Shown piece by piece: positions 31,402 through 39,171 of a stretch of DNA of 39,171 bases. Origin of the DNA: Mahella sp. (GTDB lineage Bacteria > Bacillota > Clostridia > Mahellales > Mahellaceae); assembly GCF_020054945.1 (NCBI RefSeq), contig NZ_JAIHAU010000010.1, positions 1-39,171 of the forward strand. The letters are read 5' to 3'. The notes beneath the pieces are model-generated. The model ran no database searches. It had not been told where the DNA came from and worked only from the letters and a program-made list of their open reading frames with translations. Within the stretch, counting starts at the first letter, position 1. Each line of letters opens with the position of its first letter. Made by a program: the position numbers and the translations under genes.

Positions 31402-33111
31402 ATGAAAATGTCGGAAATGTTTTTTACAACACTGCGCGAGACCCCATCTGAGGCTGAAATACCCAGCCATCAGCTTATGCTCCGCGCAGGGCTTATGCGC
31501 AAGCTGGCAAGCGGTATATACAATTATCTGCCGCTGGGCAAGCGCGTGCTCAAGAAGGTCGAGGAGATCGTGCGCGAGGAGATGGATAAAACCGGCGCGC
31601 AGGAGATATTGGCCTCGGCGTTGCTGCCGGCCGAATTATGGAGGGAAACCGGGCGCTGGGACGTATTTGGTCCTGAAATGTTCAAATTAAAGGACAGAAA
31701 TGAGCGCGAATTCTGCCTCGGCCCCACGCACGAGGAGATATTCACCGATATAGTGCGCAACGAAATAAAATCGTATAAACAGTTGCCCTTTAACCTGTAT
31801 CAGATTCAAACCAAATACAGAGATGAGAAACGGCCACGTTTCGGCGTCATGCGCTCACGCGAATTCATAATGAAAGATGCCTACAGTTTCGATAAAGACT
31901 GGGACGGGCTGGATGTATCATATAAGAAGATGTACGATGCCTATTGCGCCATATTCGACCGCTGCGGCCTCAAATACTGGGTGGTGGATGCCGACACCGG
32001 CGCTATGGGCGGCAAAGACTCCAATGAATTCATGGTCCAGTCCGATGTCGGCGAGGCCGAGGTCGCCTACTGCGATGAGTGCGGATACGCGGCTAATGTG
32101 GAGAAGGCTCCTTGCGTAAACCGTCCGATTCATATAGATGAGGCCGAGAAGGAAATAAAGAAGGTTTCCACGCCGGATGTTAAAACAGTGGATGAATTGG
32201 TGCACTTCTTCAATGTTACCGCCGAGCGGTTTGTCAAAACGCTTATATATCTGATAGATGACAAAGTCGTAGCGGTTATGCTGCGCGGAGACCGCGAGGT
32301 GAATGTCACCAAGCTTCAAAATCTGTTCAAAGCCTCGGATGTGCAGATGGCCGACCGCAATACGGTGGAGAACGCCACCGGCGCCGAAGTCGGCTTTGCC
32401 GGCCCTATAGATATAAATGTCGACGCGCTGGTGGTGGATGACGAGGTGGCCAATATGAAAAACTTTATAATAGGCGCCAATGAAACCGGCTATCATTATG
32501 AAAATGTAAATTACGGCAGAGACTTTAAGGCTGATATCGTAGCCGACATACGGAATATAGAGGTCGGCGACGCTTGCCCTAAATGCGGACGGCCGGTAAG
32601 TATAGCCCGCGGTATAGAGGTAGGCCACATATTCAAGCTCGGTACGAAATATTCCGAAGCGATGGACGCCACATATCTGGACGAAAACGGACAGGAACAA
32701 CCTATAATCATGGGCTGCTACGGCATAGGCATAAACAGGACGGTAGCCGCCATAATAGAGCAGCACCACGATGACAAGGGCATAATATGGCCCATGAGCG
32801 TAACGCCGTATCATGTCATCATCGTAGTCGCCAGCAACTATCAGCCCGAGCAGATACAGGCCGCACAAAGCATACACGATGAGCTCACCAGCCGAGGCAT
32901 TGAGGTATTGCTGGATGACCGCGATGAAAGAGCGGGCGTCAAATTCAACGACGCAGATCTGATAGGCATACCCATGCGCATTACCGTAGGCAAAAAGATA
33001 AGCGGCGGCATGGTGGAATTCAAACGCCGCGACAAGGCTGACAGCATGGACGTGCCTATAAGCGATATAGTCAACAAGGTTATAGATGAGATAAGCCGCG
33101 AACTGAAGTAA
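31402..33111 (+). CDS. proS: Prolyl-tRNA synthetase (bacterial type with editing domain)
   Basis: A 569-residue class II synthetase that charges tRNA-Pro and edits Ala-tRNA-Pro. Class II motif 1 region [36 protein letters not shown], motif 2 [25 protein letters not shown] (about 133-157) and motif 3 [27 protein letters not shown] (about 434-460) are present. A YbaK-like editing insertion (about 225-380) lies between motifs 2 and 3. The C-terminal anticodon-binding domain follows (HVIIVVAS...[26 protein letters not shown]). ATG 31402 matches homologues ([13 protein letters not shown]); AAGGTGG lies about 11 nt before it. A longer frame back to 31300 has no support. It stands between a divergent zinc-ribbon gene and the flagellar genes. 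Its substrate tRNA-Pro(UGG) is also in the window. Confidence 0.97.
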   Translation: MKMSEMFFTTLRETPSEAEIPSHQLMLRAGLMRKLASGIYNYLPLGKRVLKKVEEIVREEMDKTGAQEILASALLPAELWRETGRWDVFGPEMFKLKDRNEREFCLGPTHEEIFTDIVRNEIKSYKQLPFNLYQIQTKYRDEKRPRFGVMRSREFIMKDAYSFDKDWDGLDVSYKKMYDAYCAIFDRCGLKYWVVDADTGAMGGKDSNEFMVQSDVGEAEVAYCDECGYAANVEKAPCVNRPIHIDEAEKEIKKVSTPDVKTVDELVHFFNVTAERFVKTLIYLIDDKVVAVMLRGDREVNVTKLQNLFKASDVQMADRNTVENATGAEVGFAGPIDINVDALVVDDEVANMKNFIIGANETGYHYENVNYGRDFKADIVADIRNIEVGDACPKCGRPVSIARGIEVGHIFKLGTKYSEAMDATYLDENGQEQPIIMGCYGIGINRTVAAIIEQHHDDKGIIWPMSVTPYHVIIVVASNYQPEQIQAAQSIHDELTSRGIEVLLDDRDERAGVKFNDADLIGIPMRITVGKKISGGMVEFKRRDKADSMDVPISDIVNKVIDEISRELK

Positions 33112-33118
33112 ATACCTA

Positions 33119-33146
33119 TAAAGCCCCCTCCGTTTTATGCCGAAAA
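33119..33146 (+). promoter_or_regulatory. Sigma-D (sigma-28) type flagellar promoter before fliD
   Basis: TAAA (33119-33122), 16-bp spacer, GCCGAAAA (33139-33146), close to the sigma-D consensus TAAA-N15-GCCGATAA. It lies 35 bp before the fliD GTG, in the right place for a late flagellar operon. Confidence 0.7.
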
Positions 33147-33171
33147 TAAAAGCAAAGGTAGTAGAACGGAG
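33128..33171 (+). promoter_or_regulatory. Inverted repeat linking the promoter region to the fliD ribosome-binding site
   Basis: CTCCGTT (33128-33134) is the exact complement of AACGGAG (33165-33171), whose CGGAG is the fliD Shine-Dalgarno. The left arm lies upstream of the sigma-D start point, so only read-through mRNA from proS would carry both arms. Confidence 0.4.
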
Positions 33172-33180
33172 TGATTTATT

Positions 33181-35121
33181 GTGTATCTGAATCCTATAAA
33201 TACATTCAGGGTAAGCGGCTTGGCGTCAGGCATAGATACGGAAAGCATAGTAAAGCAGCTTATGACGGTGGAGCGCTTGCCTTTGGACCGCATGAAACAA
33301 AATCGGCAGATAATGGAGTGGACGCAGGCTGCATACCGGGATATAAACAGCGCATTATTGGCCTTTCGCAATCAGGTGTCCGATATGCGTCTGCAGGGCA
33401 GTTTCCTGACAAATAAGACCACATCATCGAACGAATCGGTGGCAACGGCTACGGCAAGCGGATCGGCCACCGGTTCGGTCTATGATATAAATATCAATCA
33501 ATTGGCGGCGTCGACCAGAGCCATAAGCACCGAGGACATATCCAATCAAAAAAACGTGCTGACTGGCCAGAGCATAACCGCACCTGTGGTTATAGATTCT
33601 TCATCCAATTCATTTCAGCTCAAGGTCGGATCCAATACAGCGGATATAGAACTTGCCGATACCAAAAAAACTTATGACACCGTCGGCGCTCTTGCGGCAG
33701 ACATACAGGCGGCCATAAACGGCAAGGCCACCGAACTCGGCATAACTGAAAATGATATACAGGTATTCGCGGCATCCAACAATGCGCTCCGCTTTGTGGC
33801 CGGCTCAACCACCGCCTTTGAGCTTATGCCGGTCGATGGCGACAGCGCATTGAGCAAACTCGGTTTTAACGTGCCGGCGGGCGGTTCGGTCAAATCAACG
33901 GTGCAGGGCGTCGATATAAACGAATCCATAAACCAAATGATAAGGGAAGGTCGATTGGCAGGTGTATCAGAACTGTATAACGGCGATATTACGTTTTCCA
34001 TAACCACTTACAACCAGGACGGCAATGCCATAAGCGAAACCTTTACAATAAAGCCTGAAGAACAAAGCCTGCAGGACGTTATATCGTCCATACAGAAAAA
34101 GAATCCCGATTTAGGTCTGACAGGATTCTATGACGCAGCCAGCGATAAGATAGTCTTAACATCGAAATATACCGGCGATAATAATGCTGCCGGCGCCGAC
34201 ATAGAATTTAGCAGCGACAGTACAAACTTCCTGACCGACGTTATGGAATTGGACGTAGACGCTGTAACCGATGGGCAAGATGCAGCTTTTACCATAAACG
34301 GCCTCAGCACATCGCGCAAGACCAACACATTTGCCTTAAACGGCGTCACATTTTCGCTCAAAAGCACAGGGTCGGCCACCATATCGGTACAGCAGGATAC
34401 CGACGCCATAGTGAACGAAATAAAGGACTTTGTAACACAGTATAACGACCTTATGGATAAAATAAATACCTCTTTGACCGAGAAACGCTACAGGGATTAT
34501 CCGCCGCTCACTGACGAGCAGAAAGATGCCATGAGCGAAAAAGAGATCGAGCAATGGGAAGAAAAGGCTAAAAGCGGCCTGTTAAACGGCGATGATATAC
34601 TGTACAAAGCATATTATGATATGCGAAATGCCATATCCAGTAAGGTAGAAGGCACAGGCAACGTGCTTGATTCTATGTCCGAGATAGGCATAACGTCCGG
34701 TCAATGGTATGAAAATGGCCATCTTTACATAGATGAAACCAAGCTGCGCGATGTCGTATCCAATGATATCAACAGCGTTATAGAGCTCTTTACCAAGACA
34801 TACGATGTTAATGCTGAAGATGATAAAGAGCAGGCTTTCAATGAATCCGGCATAGCTCAGCGCTTATATACCATACTGGGCAATACGATAGACACTATTA
34901 CGAATAAAGCCGGTCAAAGCAACAGTTTGTTCAAAGTAGACAACAGCATATTGGGCCTGCAGATGAGCGATATGGATACACGCATAAGCGATATGGAGCA
35001 GCGCCTGATGGATATCGAGGACCGTTATTACAGGCAATTTACGGCTATGGAGCAGGCTTTGAACCAGATGAACTCCCAAAGCGCATGGTTGGCCCAACAA
35101 TTAGGTGCCTTCCAACAATGA
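33181..35121 (+). CDS. fliD: Flagellar hook-associated protein 2 (filament cap)
   Basis: A 646-residue FliD, the cap under which flagellin folds at the filament tip. The N-terminal FliD_N domain is marked by RVSGLASGIDTESIVKQLMTVERLPLDRMKQNRQIMEWTQAAYRDINSALL. The variable middle has Ser/Thr-rich beta domains. The FliD_C part ends in a long coiled coil (MDTRISDMEQRLMDIEDRYYRQFTAMEQALNQMNSQSAWLAQQLGAF) with Leu/Gln heptads typical of the family. The start is GTG 33181 after CGGAGTGA. No signal peptide: it leaves through the flagellar type III export path, with FliT-like chaperoning. It leads fliD-fliS-fliT. Confidence 0.95.
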   Translation: MYLNPINTFRVSGLASGIDTESIVKQLMTVERLPLDRMKQNRQIMEWTQAAYRDINSALLAFRNQVSDMRLQGSFLTNKTTSSNESVATATASGSATGSVYDININQLAASTRAISTEDISNQKNVLTGQSITAPVVIDSSSNSFQLKVGSNTADIELADTKKTYDTVGALAADIQAAINGKATELGITENDIQVFAASNNALRFVAGSTTAFELMPVDGDSALSKLGFNVPAGGSVKSTVQGVDINESINQMIREGRLAGVSELYNGDITFSITTYNQDGNAISETFTIKPEEQSLQDVISSIQKKNPDLGLTGFYDAASDKIVLTSKYTGDNNAAGADIEFSSDSTNFLTDVMELDVDAVTDGQDAAFTINGLSTSRKTNTFALNGVTFSLKSTGSATISVQQDTDAIVNEIKDFVTQYNDLMDKINTSLTEKRYRDYPPLTDEQKDAMSEKEIEQWEEKAKSGLLNGDDILYKAYYDMRNAISSKVEGTGNVLDSMSEIGITSGQWYENGHLYIDETKLRDVVSNDINSVIELFTKTYDVNAEDDKEQAFNESGIAQRLYTILGNTIDTITNKAGQSNSLFKVDNSILGLQMSDMDTRISDMEQRLMDIEDRYYRQFTAMEQALNQMNSQSAWLAQQLGAFQQ

Positions 35122-35150
35122 CAGATAACGAAAGGGGTCATAGATAGATA

Positions 35151-35543
35151 ATGGCTTTAAACAATCCTTATCAGCAGTATCGGCAAAGCAGTATCATGAC
35201 GGCCAGCCCGGGCGAACTGATACTTATGCTGTATGACGGAGCTATAAAGTTTATAAAGCAGGCTAAAGGATATATAGATGAGAAAGATATGCAAAAGGCA
35301 CATGATGCTATAATAAAGGCCGAGGATATCATGGCCGAGCTGATGGCCGACCTTGACCCGGATTACGAGATATCACAAAGCTTGTACAGCCTGTATGAGT
35401 TTATAAACGATTGCCTCATAAATGCCAATATAAAAAAAGACAAGCAACTCCTCGATCAGAGCCTGGAACTGATAAACGATATACGTCAAACATGGGCTCA
35501 GGCTGTCAAACAGTATCGCCAGCAAGAGTACGCGGGTATATGA
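35151..35543 (+). CDS. fliS: Flagellin chaperone FliS
   Basis: A 130-residue helical chaperone that binds the flagellin C-terminus and prevents early polymerisation in the cytoplasm. The family start NPYQQYRQSSIMTASPGELILMLYDGAIKFIKQA and the later ELMADLDPDYEISQSLYSLYEFINDCLINANIKKD and LLDQSLELINDIRQTWAQAVKQ are clear. It starts 29 bp after fliD; the AAAGGGG before it is 13-14 nt away, so translation may lean on coupling. fliT follows after 4 bp. Confidence 0.95.
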   Translation: MALNNPYQQYRQSSIMTASPGELILMLYDGAIKFIKQAKGYIDEKDMQKAHDAIIKAEDIMAELMADLDPDYEISQSLYSLYEFINDCLINANIKKDKQLLDQSLELINDIRQTWAQAVKQYRQQEYAGI

Positions 35544-35547
35544 TGCC

Positions 35548-35901
35548 ATGTCTTATTTAGAACAAAAAAAGGCACTTATGCTTAAAATAAAGGATATAGC
35601 ATTTATGCAGCGCTCGGCCATAGAAAAAAACGACATAGAAGAGCTCCGGCAGCTTATAGCCGAGAGGCAGCGCTGCATGGATACCGTAGATGCCATAAGC
35701 GATGATAGTTTCGATCGTGAAATAGCCGATATCATCGAGCAGATACAGAGCATAGACCAAGACAACCGTCACCTGCTCGAGCATATGATGCATAATATAG
35801 ACGATAAACTCGATAGTATAAAAAATACGAGGGCCGGCTTAATGAAATACAATGCCGGCGTATCGCAGATACCGCCGGCATTTGTGGATAAAAAGATGTG
35901 A
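35548..35901 (+). CDS. FliT-like flagellar chaperone
   Basis: A 117-residue, almost all-helical protein placed directly after fliS with a 4-bp gap. Its sequence (LEQKKALMLKIKDIAFMQRSAIEKNDIEELRQLIAERQRCMDTVDAI, then helical repeats up to DKLDSIKNTRAGLMKYNAG) fits the FlgN/FliT group of export chaperones. FliT binds the FliD C-terminus. Assigned mainly by position, length and helical make-up; sequence conservation in this group is low. Its stop codon lies 3 bp from the stop of the convergent rbsB-like gene, with no terminator between. Confidence 0.7.
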   Translation: MSYLEQKKALMLKIKDIAFMQRSAIEKNDIEELRQLIAERQRCMDTVDAISDDSFDREIADIIEQIQSIDQDNRHLLEHMMHNIDDKLDSIKNTRAGLMKYNAGVSQIPPAFVDKKM

Positions 35902-35904
35902 TTC

Positions 35905-36900
35905 TTATTGAACGCTGTCAGCGTTGTCTTTGGTTACAACAGACACTCCTGTATCAACATTTGGATTATCGATTGTTTCGCCTTCAATGGCTTTTACTGC
36001 GGCCTTTATGCCTTCATATCCCATAGTTTCGGGGTTTTGCACTATAGTACAATATAGCCAGCCTTCCTTAACCAATGAAAGTATCGCATCAGACTTATCA
36101 AAGCCAACGCCCACTATATCTTTTTGCCCATACGCTTTTATGGCATTGCCGACTCCGACAGTAGAACCCTCATTGGTACCAAAAATACCAACTACTCCGT
36201 CAGTAATATAATTGTCTGCTATATCCTGGCTTTTTATCGCATCGCCTTCGCCGTATTGGACTGGAAGCAATGTATAGCCTTTCCCTTCCAGTGCTTCGCG
36301 GAAACCTTTTTCTCGCAAAACCGTGGAAGTCGTCGCAGAATTTACATTCACGATGCCGATTTTCCCATCTTTTTTACCGGCCGCCTCCAGAGCTTTGATC
36401 ATTTGTTCGCCCGCTGTTCTACCAGCCGCCTCGTTGTCCGTCGCAAAAGTCGCATATGCCTCGGTATTGGCCGGAGAGTCTATATAAACAATTTTTACGC
36501 CTTTCTCCTTTGCTTCTTCCAGCGCTGCCACAACAGCATCCGGCCCGGTTGCCGCAATCGCAATGGCATCAGCACCATCGGCGACCGCATTATTTATTCG
36601 CTCTATTTGCTGAGCATCATCTTTTTTGTCGGGCGCCATCCATTTATAATCGATATTTCCAAGTTCCTCAACCGCCTTTTTGGCCCCCTTATCGACAGCA
36701 ACCCAATGCTGGTCCGTACTGTCCATAGTGATAAGGATAACCTTATATTTTTCGCCTTCATTTTGTTCTGCCACATTACCGGCAGAGTTATTAGCATTAT
36801 CTTCGCCAGTCGTCCCAGGATTATCCTGACTACTGCATCCTGCCAAAACACTAACCAATAAAACCGCACACAATAAAACCTCTACAATTTTCTTCCTCAT
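35905..36900 (-). CDS. rbsB: Sugar ABC transporter binding lipoprotein (RbsB type)
   Basis: A 331-residue Peripla_BP_4-type binding protein. The signal MRKKIVEVLLCAVLLVSVLAGC is lipidated at Cys22, followed by an Asn/Gly/Glu-rich linker. Core motifs: VILITMDSTDQHWVAVDKGAKKAVEELG, RINNAVADGADAIAIAATGPDAV, KIVYIDSPANTEAYATFATDNEAAGRTAG and IFGTNEGSTVGVGNAIKAYG. The family binds ribose, xylose, galactose, allose and similar sugars, or AI-2; the ligand is not settled. ATG 36900 follows GGAGGTAA; a longer frame to 36915 has no site. It is last in the order rbsA, rbsC, rbsB, 48 bp after rbsC, with a 24-bp palindrome in between. Confidence 0.92.
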   Translation of the reverse strand: MRKKIVEVLLCAVLLVSVLAGCSSQDNPGTTGEDNANNSAGNVAEQNEGEKYKVILITMDSTDQHWVAVDKGAKKAVEELGNIDYKWMAPDKKDDAQQIERINNAVADGADAIAIAATGPDAVVAALEEAKEKGVKIVYIDSPANTEAYATFATDNEAAGRTAGEQMIKALEAAGKKDGKIGIVNVNSATTSTVLREKGFREALEGKGYTLLPVQYGEGDAIKSQDIADNYITDGVVGIFGTNEGSTVGVGNAIKAYGQKDIVGVGFDKSDAILSLVKEGWLYCTIVQNPETMGYEGIKAAVKAIEGETIDNPNVDTGVSVVTKDNADSVQ

Positions 36901-36930
36901 GCAAATTACCTCCAAAAATTTTTATTTATT

Positions 36931-36954
36931 AATTAAAGCATATATGCTTTAATT
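36931..36954 (-). repeat. Perfect 24-bp palindrome between rbsC and rbsB
   Basis: Positions 36931-36942 are the exact reverse complement of 36943-36954. The palindrome covers the rbsC stop codon. On the minus strand an A/T-rich tail with TTTTT (near 36917-36921) follows, just before the rbsB Shine-Dalgarno. It could be an attenuator, an mRNA-stability hairpin or an operator. Confidence 0.7.
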
Positions 36955-37983
36955 CGCCTTTTGTATGGGTATCGTTTCGTCCACGACGACTTTTTTCCTC
37001 GGCCTACCCGTGCGAATGACCACATCGAGTAAAACAGATACAACGACAATCGTACCTATAACGATATTGCGTATGGCCACCGGAGCTCCCGCGAACTGGA
37101 GGCCGTTTTGAAGTACCGCCCATATAGCTGCGCCAACGACAGTTCCCAGCAAAATGCCTTGACCACCCAGTGTGGATATACCGCCGATAACAGCCGCGGC
37201 TACCGCATACATTTCATACATAGTACCGGCATCCATAGTGCCCATGCCCGCCGTAGCACATGTTATAAGGCCAACTACCGCAGCACAAAATGAGCTTATA
37301 ACATAGACAATGATCACAGTCATGTCTGTATTTACACCGGATAGCTTAGCCGCCTCAATATTGCTTCCTACGGCATAAATATAACGGCCGGTACGCGTCC
37401 TACTTAAAATAAAGTTAAATACCAAAAACATAGCCAAAGCTATCCAAATCGTGTTATATATCCCCGCCACATCGCCATAATAGAAAAAGTCTCGAAATCC
37501 TTGCGCCGCTTCTCCTATAGCATCGGTGTTATAGTTGTTATTAACTATCTGAGCAATACCGCGAGCAATCGTCATGGTACCTAGCGTAGCGATAAATGGC
37601 GGCAGTTTGCATTTTGCAACCAATGCACCATTCAGTACGCCAATCCCAAGGCAGGATATAAGGGTAACCAGTACAGCTGTCCATGGATCCATACCCTTTG
37701 TCATTAAAGTCGCAGCTATCATAGTGCTCATGCCTATAACCGAGCCTATAGACAAATCGATGTTTCCGGTAATAAGCACATAACCTTGGCCAATACCGAC
37801 AATTAGTATCGGAGCAATTTGGCGAAGCAAATTCCCGATATTTCGAGCGGAATAAAACGACGGGTTCAAAAAGCCAAACAACAAGAATAATGCTATCAGA
37901 CCAATAGTGCCGGTTAAAACCTGTCCCCTCCCGCGAATGGAAACTAATCTTTCCCATAGATTCATTTTTTTCGAGTTTTCCAT
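36949..37983 (-). CDS. rbsC: Sugar ABC transporter permease (RbsC type)
   Basis: A 344-residue permease of the BPD_transp_2 family with about eight to ten helices. Hallmarks: FLNPSFYSARNIGNLLRQIAPILIVGIGQGYVLITGNIDLSIGSVIG, TLGTMTIARGIAQ, and IYAVGSNIEAAKLSGVNTDMTVIIVYVISSFCAAVVGLI, followed by AAAVIGGISTLGGQGILLGTVVGA. It forms the membrane channel for the RbsB/RbsA partners. I prefer ATG 37983, with AGGAG 8 nt before it, to the TTG at 37989. It begins 34 bp after the rbsA stop. Confidence 0.93.
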   Translation of the reverse strand: MENSKKMNLWERLVSIRGRGQVLTGTIGLIALFLLFGFLNPSFYSARNIGNLLRQIAPILIVGIGQGYVLITGNIDLSIGSVIGMSTMIAATLMTKGMDPWTAVLVTLISCLGIGVLNGALVAKCKLPPFIATLGTMTIARGIAQIVNNNYNTDAIGEAAQGFRDFFYYGDVAGIYNTIWIALAMFLVFNFILSRTRTGRYIYAVGSNIEAAKLSGVNTDMTVIIVYVISSFCAAVVGLITCATAGMGTMDAGTMYEMYAVAAAVIGGISTLGGQGILLGTVVGAAIWAVLQNGLQFAGAPVAIRNIVIGTIVVVSVLLDVVIRTGRPRKKVVVDETIPIQKAN

Positions 37984-38017
37984 CTTCAATACTCCTGACT
38001 ATAATCTTGTAAATACA

Positions 38018-39171
38018 TTATATAGCTTGCTTCTGTGTGAGCTTAGACTCAAACTTGGTCGCATACTCCATAATAAGATTTTCCGTCGCTTCGCCGGAAT
38101 ATAATTCACCAGTAATCCTTCCATCACACATAACTATTATCCTATCGCTTATACCCATTATCTCCGGCATTTCCGATGACACAAACAATACGCCAATACC
38201 CTGCCGTTTCAAGTCGTTCATAAGGTTATAAATTTCCACTTTTGCTGCCACGTCTATTCCTCTAGTAGGTTCATCGAAAATAACTATTCGGGAATTTCGC
38301 GCCAGCCATTTACCGACAACGACCTTTTGTTGATTTCCGCCTGAGAGAGAGGCAGCAGTCACTTCTATACTCGGCAGTTTGATGTTTAAATTCCTGACCG
38401 TATTTTCTGCCATTTCATATTCTCTCTTGCGATTGACGACACCGAAATCTTTGCAAAGAATATCGAGATTAGGCAGTGCTATATTTTCTCTGACGCTAAG
38501 CTTAACACATAAGCCATCTTTTCTACGGTCTTCCGGTACAAGCACTATACCCGAACGAATTGCATCTCGAGGGCTGTTTATTACAACTTCTTCGCCATCC
38601 ACAAAAATCCGTCCCGATTCCTTTGGGTCGGCAGCAAAAATCGCTCTGGTAGTTTCAGTTCTTCCCGCGCCCATCAATCCTGCTATGCCTACAATTTCGC
38701 CTTCATATATCTCAAGATTGATATCACGCACAAGCCTTCCTGCATTGAGATTCTTGACTTCAAAAATCTTTTTACCGCGTTGGCAATCGATTCTGGGAAA
38801 CCTATCCTTGATTTCCCGTCCAACCATATAAGAGATTATTTCGGACATCGTCGTATCCTTAAAATCCATGGAAGTAATATATCTGCCATCGCGCATAATG
38901 ATAACGCGGTCTGCGATATATTGAAGTTCTTCTAAACGATGCGAAATATATACGATACCGCAACCTTCTTTTTTTAATTTCCTTATTATATCGAAAAGAT
39001 CCTCAATCTCCTCCGACGTAAGAGCAGAAGTAGGTTCATCCATTATCAAAACTTTAGCATTGATAGAAAGCGCTTTAGCGATTTCTACTAATTGCTGTTG
39101 AGAAACCGATAATCCCCCAACAATCGCTTCCGGATCTATATTTACATTTAGTCGCTTAAGAATATTTCTTG
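38018..39171 (-). CDS. rbsA: Sugar ABC transporter ATPase (RbsA type), 5' end outside the window
   Basis: A double-ABC ATPase that powers the RbsB/RbsC system. The window holds about 383 of the usual ~500 residues; the frame is open to the right edge and gives ...LSVSQQQLVEIAKALSINAKVLIMDEPTSALT, so the N-terminal domain from its signature motif onward is present. The second domain has a degenerate Walker A (LMGAGRTETTRAIFA) as is usual in RbsA, signature LSGGNQQKVVVGKWLA and Walker B RIVIFDEPTRGIDVAAK. TTG 39049 is internal, not the start. The stop at 38018 is 34 bp before rbsC. Confidence 0.95.
   Translation of the reverse strand, partial: RNILKRLNVNIDPEAIVGGLSVSQQQLVEIAKALSINAKVLIMDEPTSALTSEEIEDLFDIIRKLKKEGCGIVYISHRLEELQYIADRVIIMRDGRYITSMDFKDTTMSEIISYMVGREIKDRFPRIDCQRGKKIFEVKNLNAGRLVRDINLEIYEGEIVGIAGLMGAGRTETTRAIFAADPKESGRIFVDGEEVVINSPRDAIRSGIVLVPEDRRKDGLCVKLSVRENIALPNLDILCKDFGVVNRKREYEMAENTVRNLNIKLPSIEVTAASLSGGNQQKVVVGKWLARNSRIVIFDEPTRGIDVAAKVEIYNLMNDLKRQGIGVLFVSSEMPEIMGISDRIIVMCDGRITGELYSGEATENLIMEYATKFESKLTQKQAI

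Noticed and set aside
31918-32877. Long minus-strand frame (319 codons) inside proS
   Set aside because: Antisense to an intact proS core, Tyr/Ile/Val-rich in an artificial way, no start signals.

Overview
The window looks like chromosome from a motile, sugar-fermenting Gram-positive member of the Firmicutes (Clostridia). Supporting signs are Shine-Dalgarno sites of the AAGGAGG type before most genes, frequent TTG/GTG starts, lipoprotein-type ABC binding proteins, YesM/YesN-type two-component genes, an HPr with both His15 and Ser46, an SdpRI pair, long-form HPF, a sigma-D-type flagellar promoter and sigma-A promoters with 17-bp spacers. Isoleucine is very often coded by ATA. A Mahella-like thermophilic clostridium would fit, but that is inference from gene content and style, not from a search.

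Layout. 1-584 (+): remains of an AbiE-type toxin-antitoxin locus (DUF6922 protein; no toxin gene follows). 595-4737 (-): secA, prfB (RF2 with its +1 programmed frameshift) and cheW. 4975-5917 (+): sdpR-sdpI, with a perfect 13-bp inverted-repeat operator. 5960-13195 (-): oligosaccharide uptake and breakdown: lipoprotein binding protein, two permeases, a YicI-type GH31 alpha-xylosidase and, further on, an SGNH esterase. A small YvlD-like membrane protein gene (+) sits between the last two and is bracketed by an 18-bp direct repeat. 13390-16180 (-): AraC-type response regulator and histidine kinase that probably control the sugar locus. 16435-17760 (+): an unrecognised secreted or membrane-anchored protein. 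17773-23373 (-): a self-contained fructose PTS operon (ptsI, EIIA, DeoR-type regulator, fruK, EIIBC, HPr), carrying every phosphotransfer step from PEP to fructose-1,6-bisphosphate.

23631-25890 (-): one promoter drives tRNA-Pro(UGG), then a bacterial eRF1-like (baeRF) gene, then through a terminator-like hairpin a ribokinase. 25983-28272 (-): an EamA transporter with atypical codon use, a DUF554 membrane protein and hpf. 28338-30616 (-): a polar amino-acid ABC transporter. 30617-30940: a gene-free stretch with three phased DnaA boxes and a strong terminator. 30941-31231 (-): a zinc-ribbon protein. 31402-33111 (+): proS. 33181-35901 (+): fliD-fliS-fliT behind a sigma-D promoter. 35905-39171 (-): an RbsBCA-type sugar ABC transporter, with rbsA running off the right edge.

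Functionally the window combines housekeeping (secretion, translation termination, ribosome hibernation, prolyl-tRNA synthesis), flagellar assembly and chemotaxis, and four separate solute-uptake systems. No CRISPR array, insertion sequence, prophage or obvious large novel system was seen. The observations I consider most worth checking are the DnaA-box cluster, the tRNA-baeRF-kinase transcription unit, the 18-bp repeat around the YvlD cassette, and the inverted repeat that could mask the fliD ribosome-binding site on read-through mRNA.
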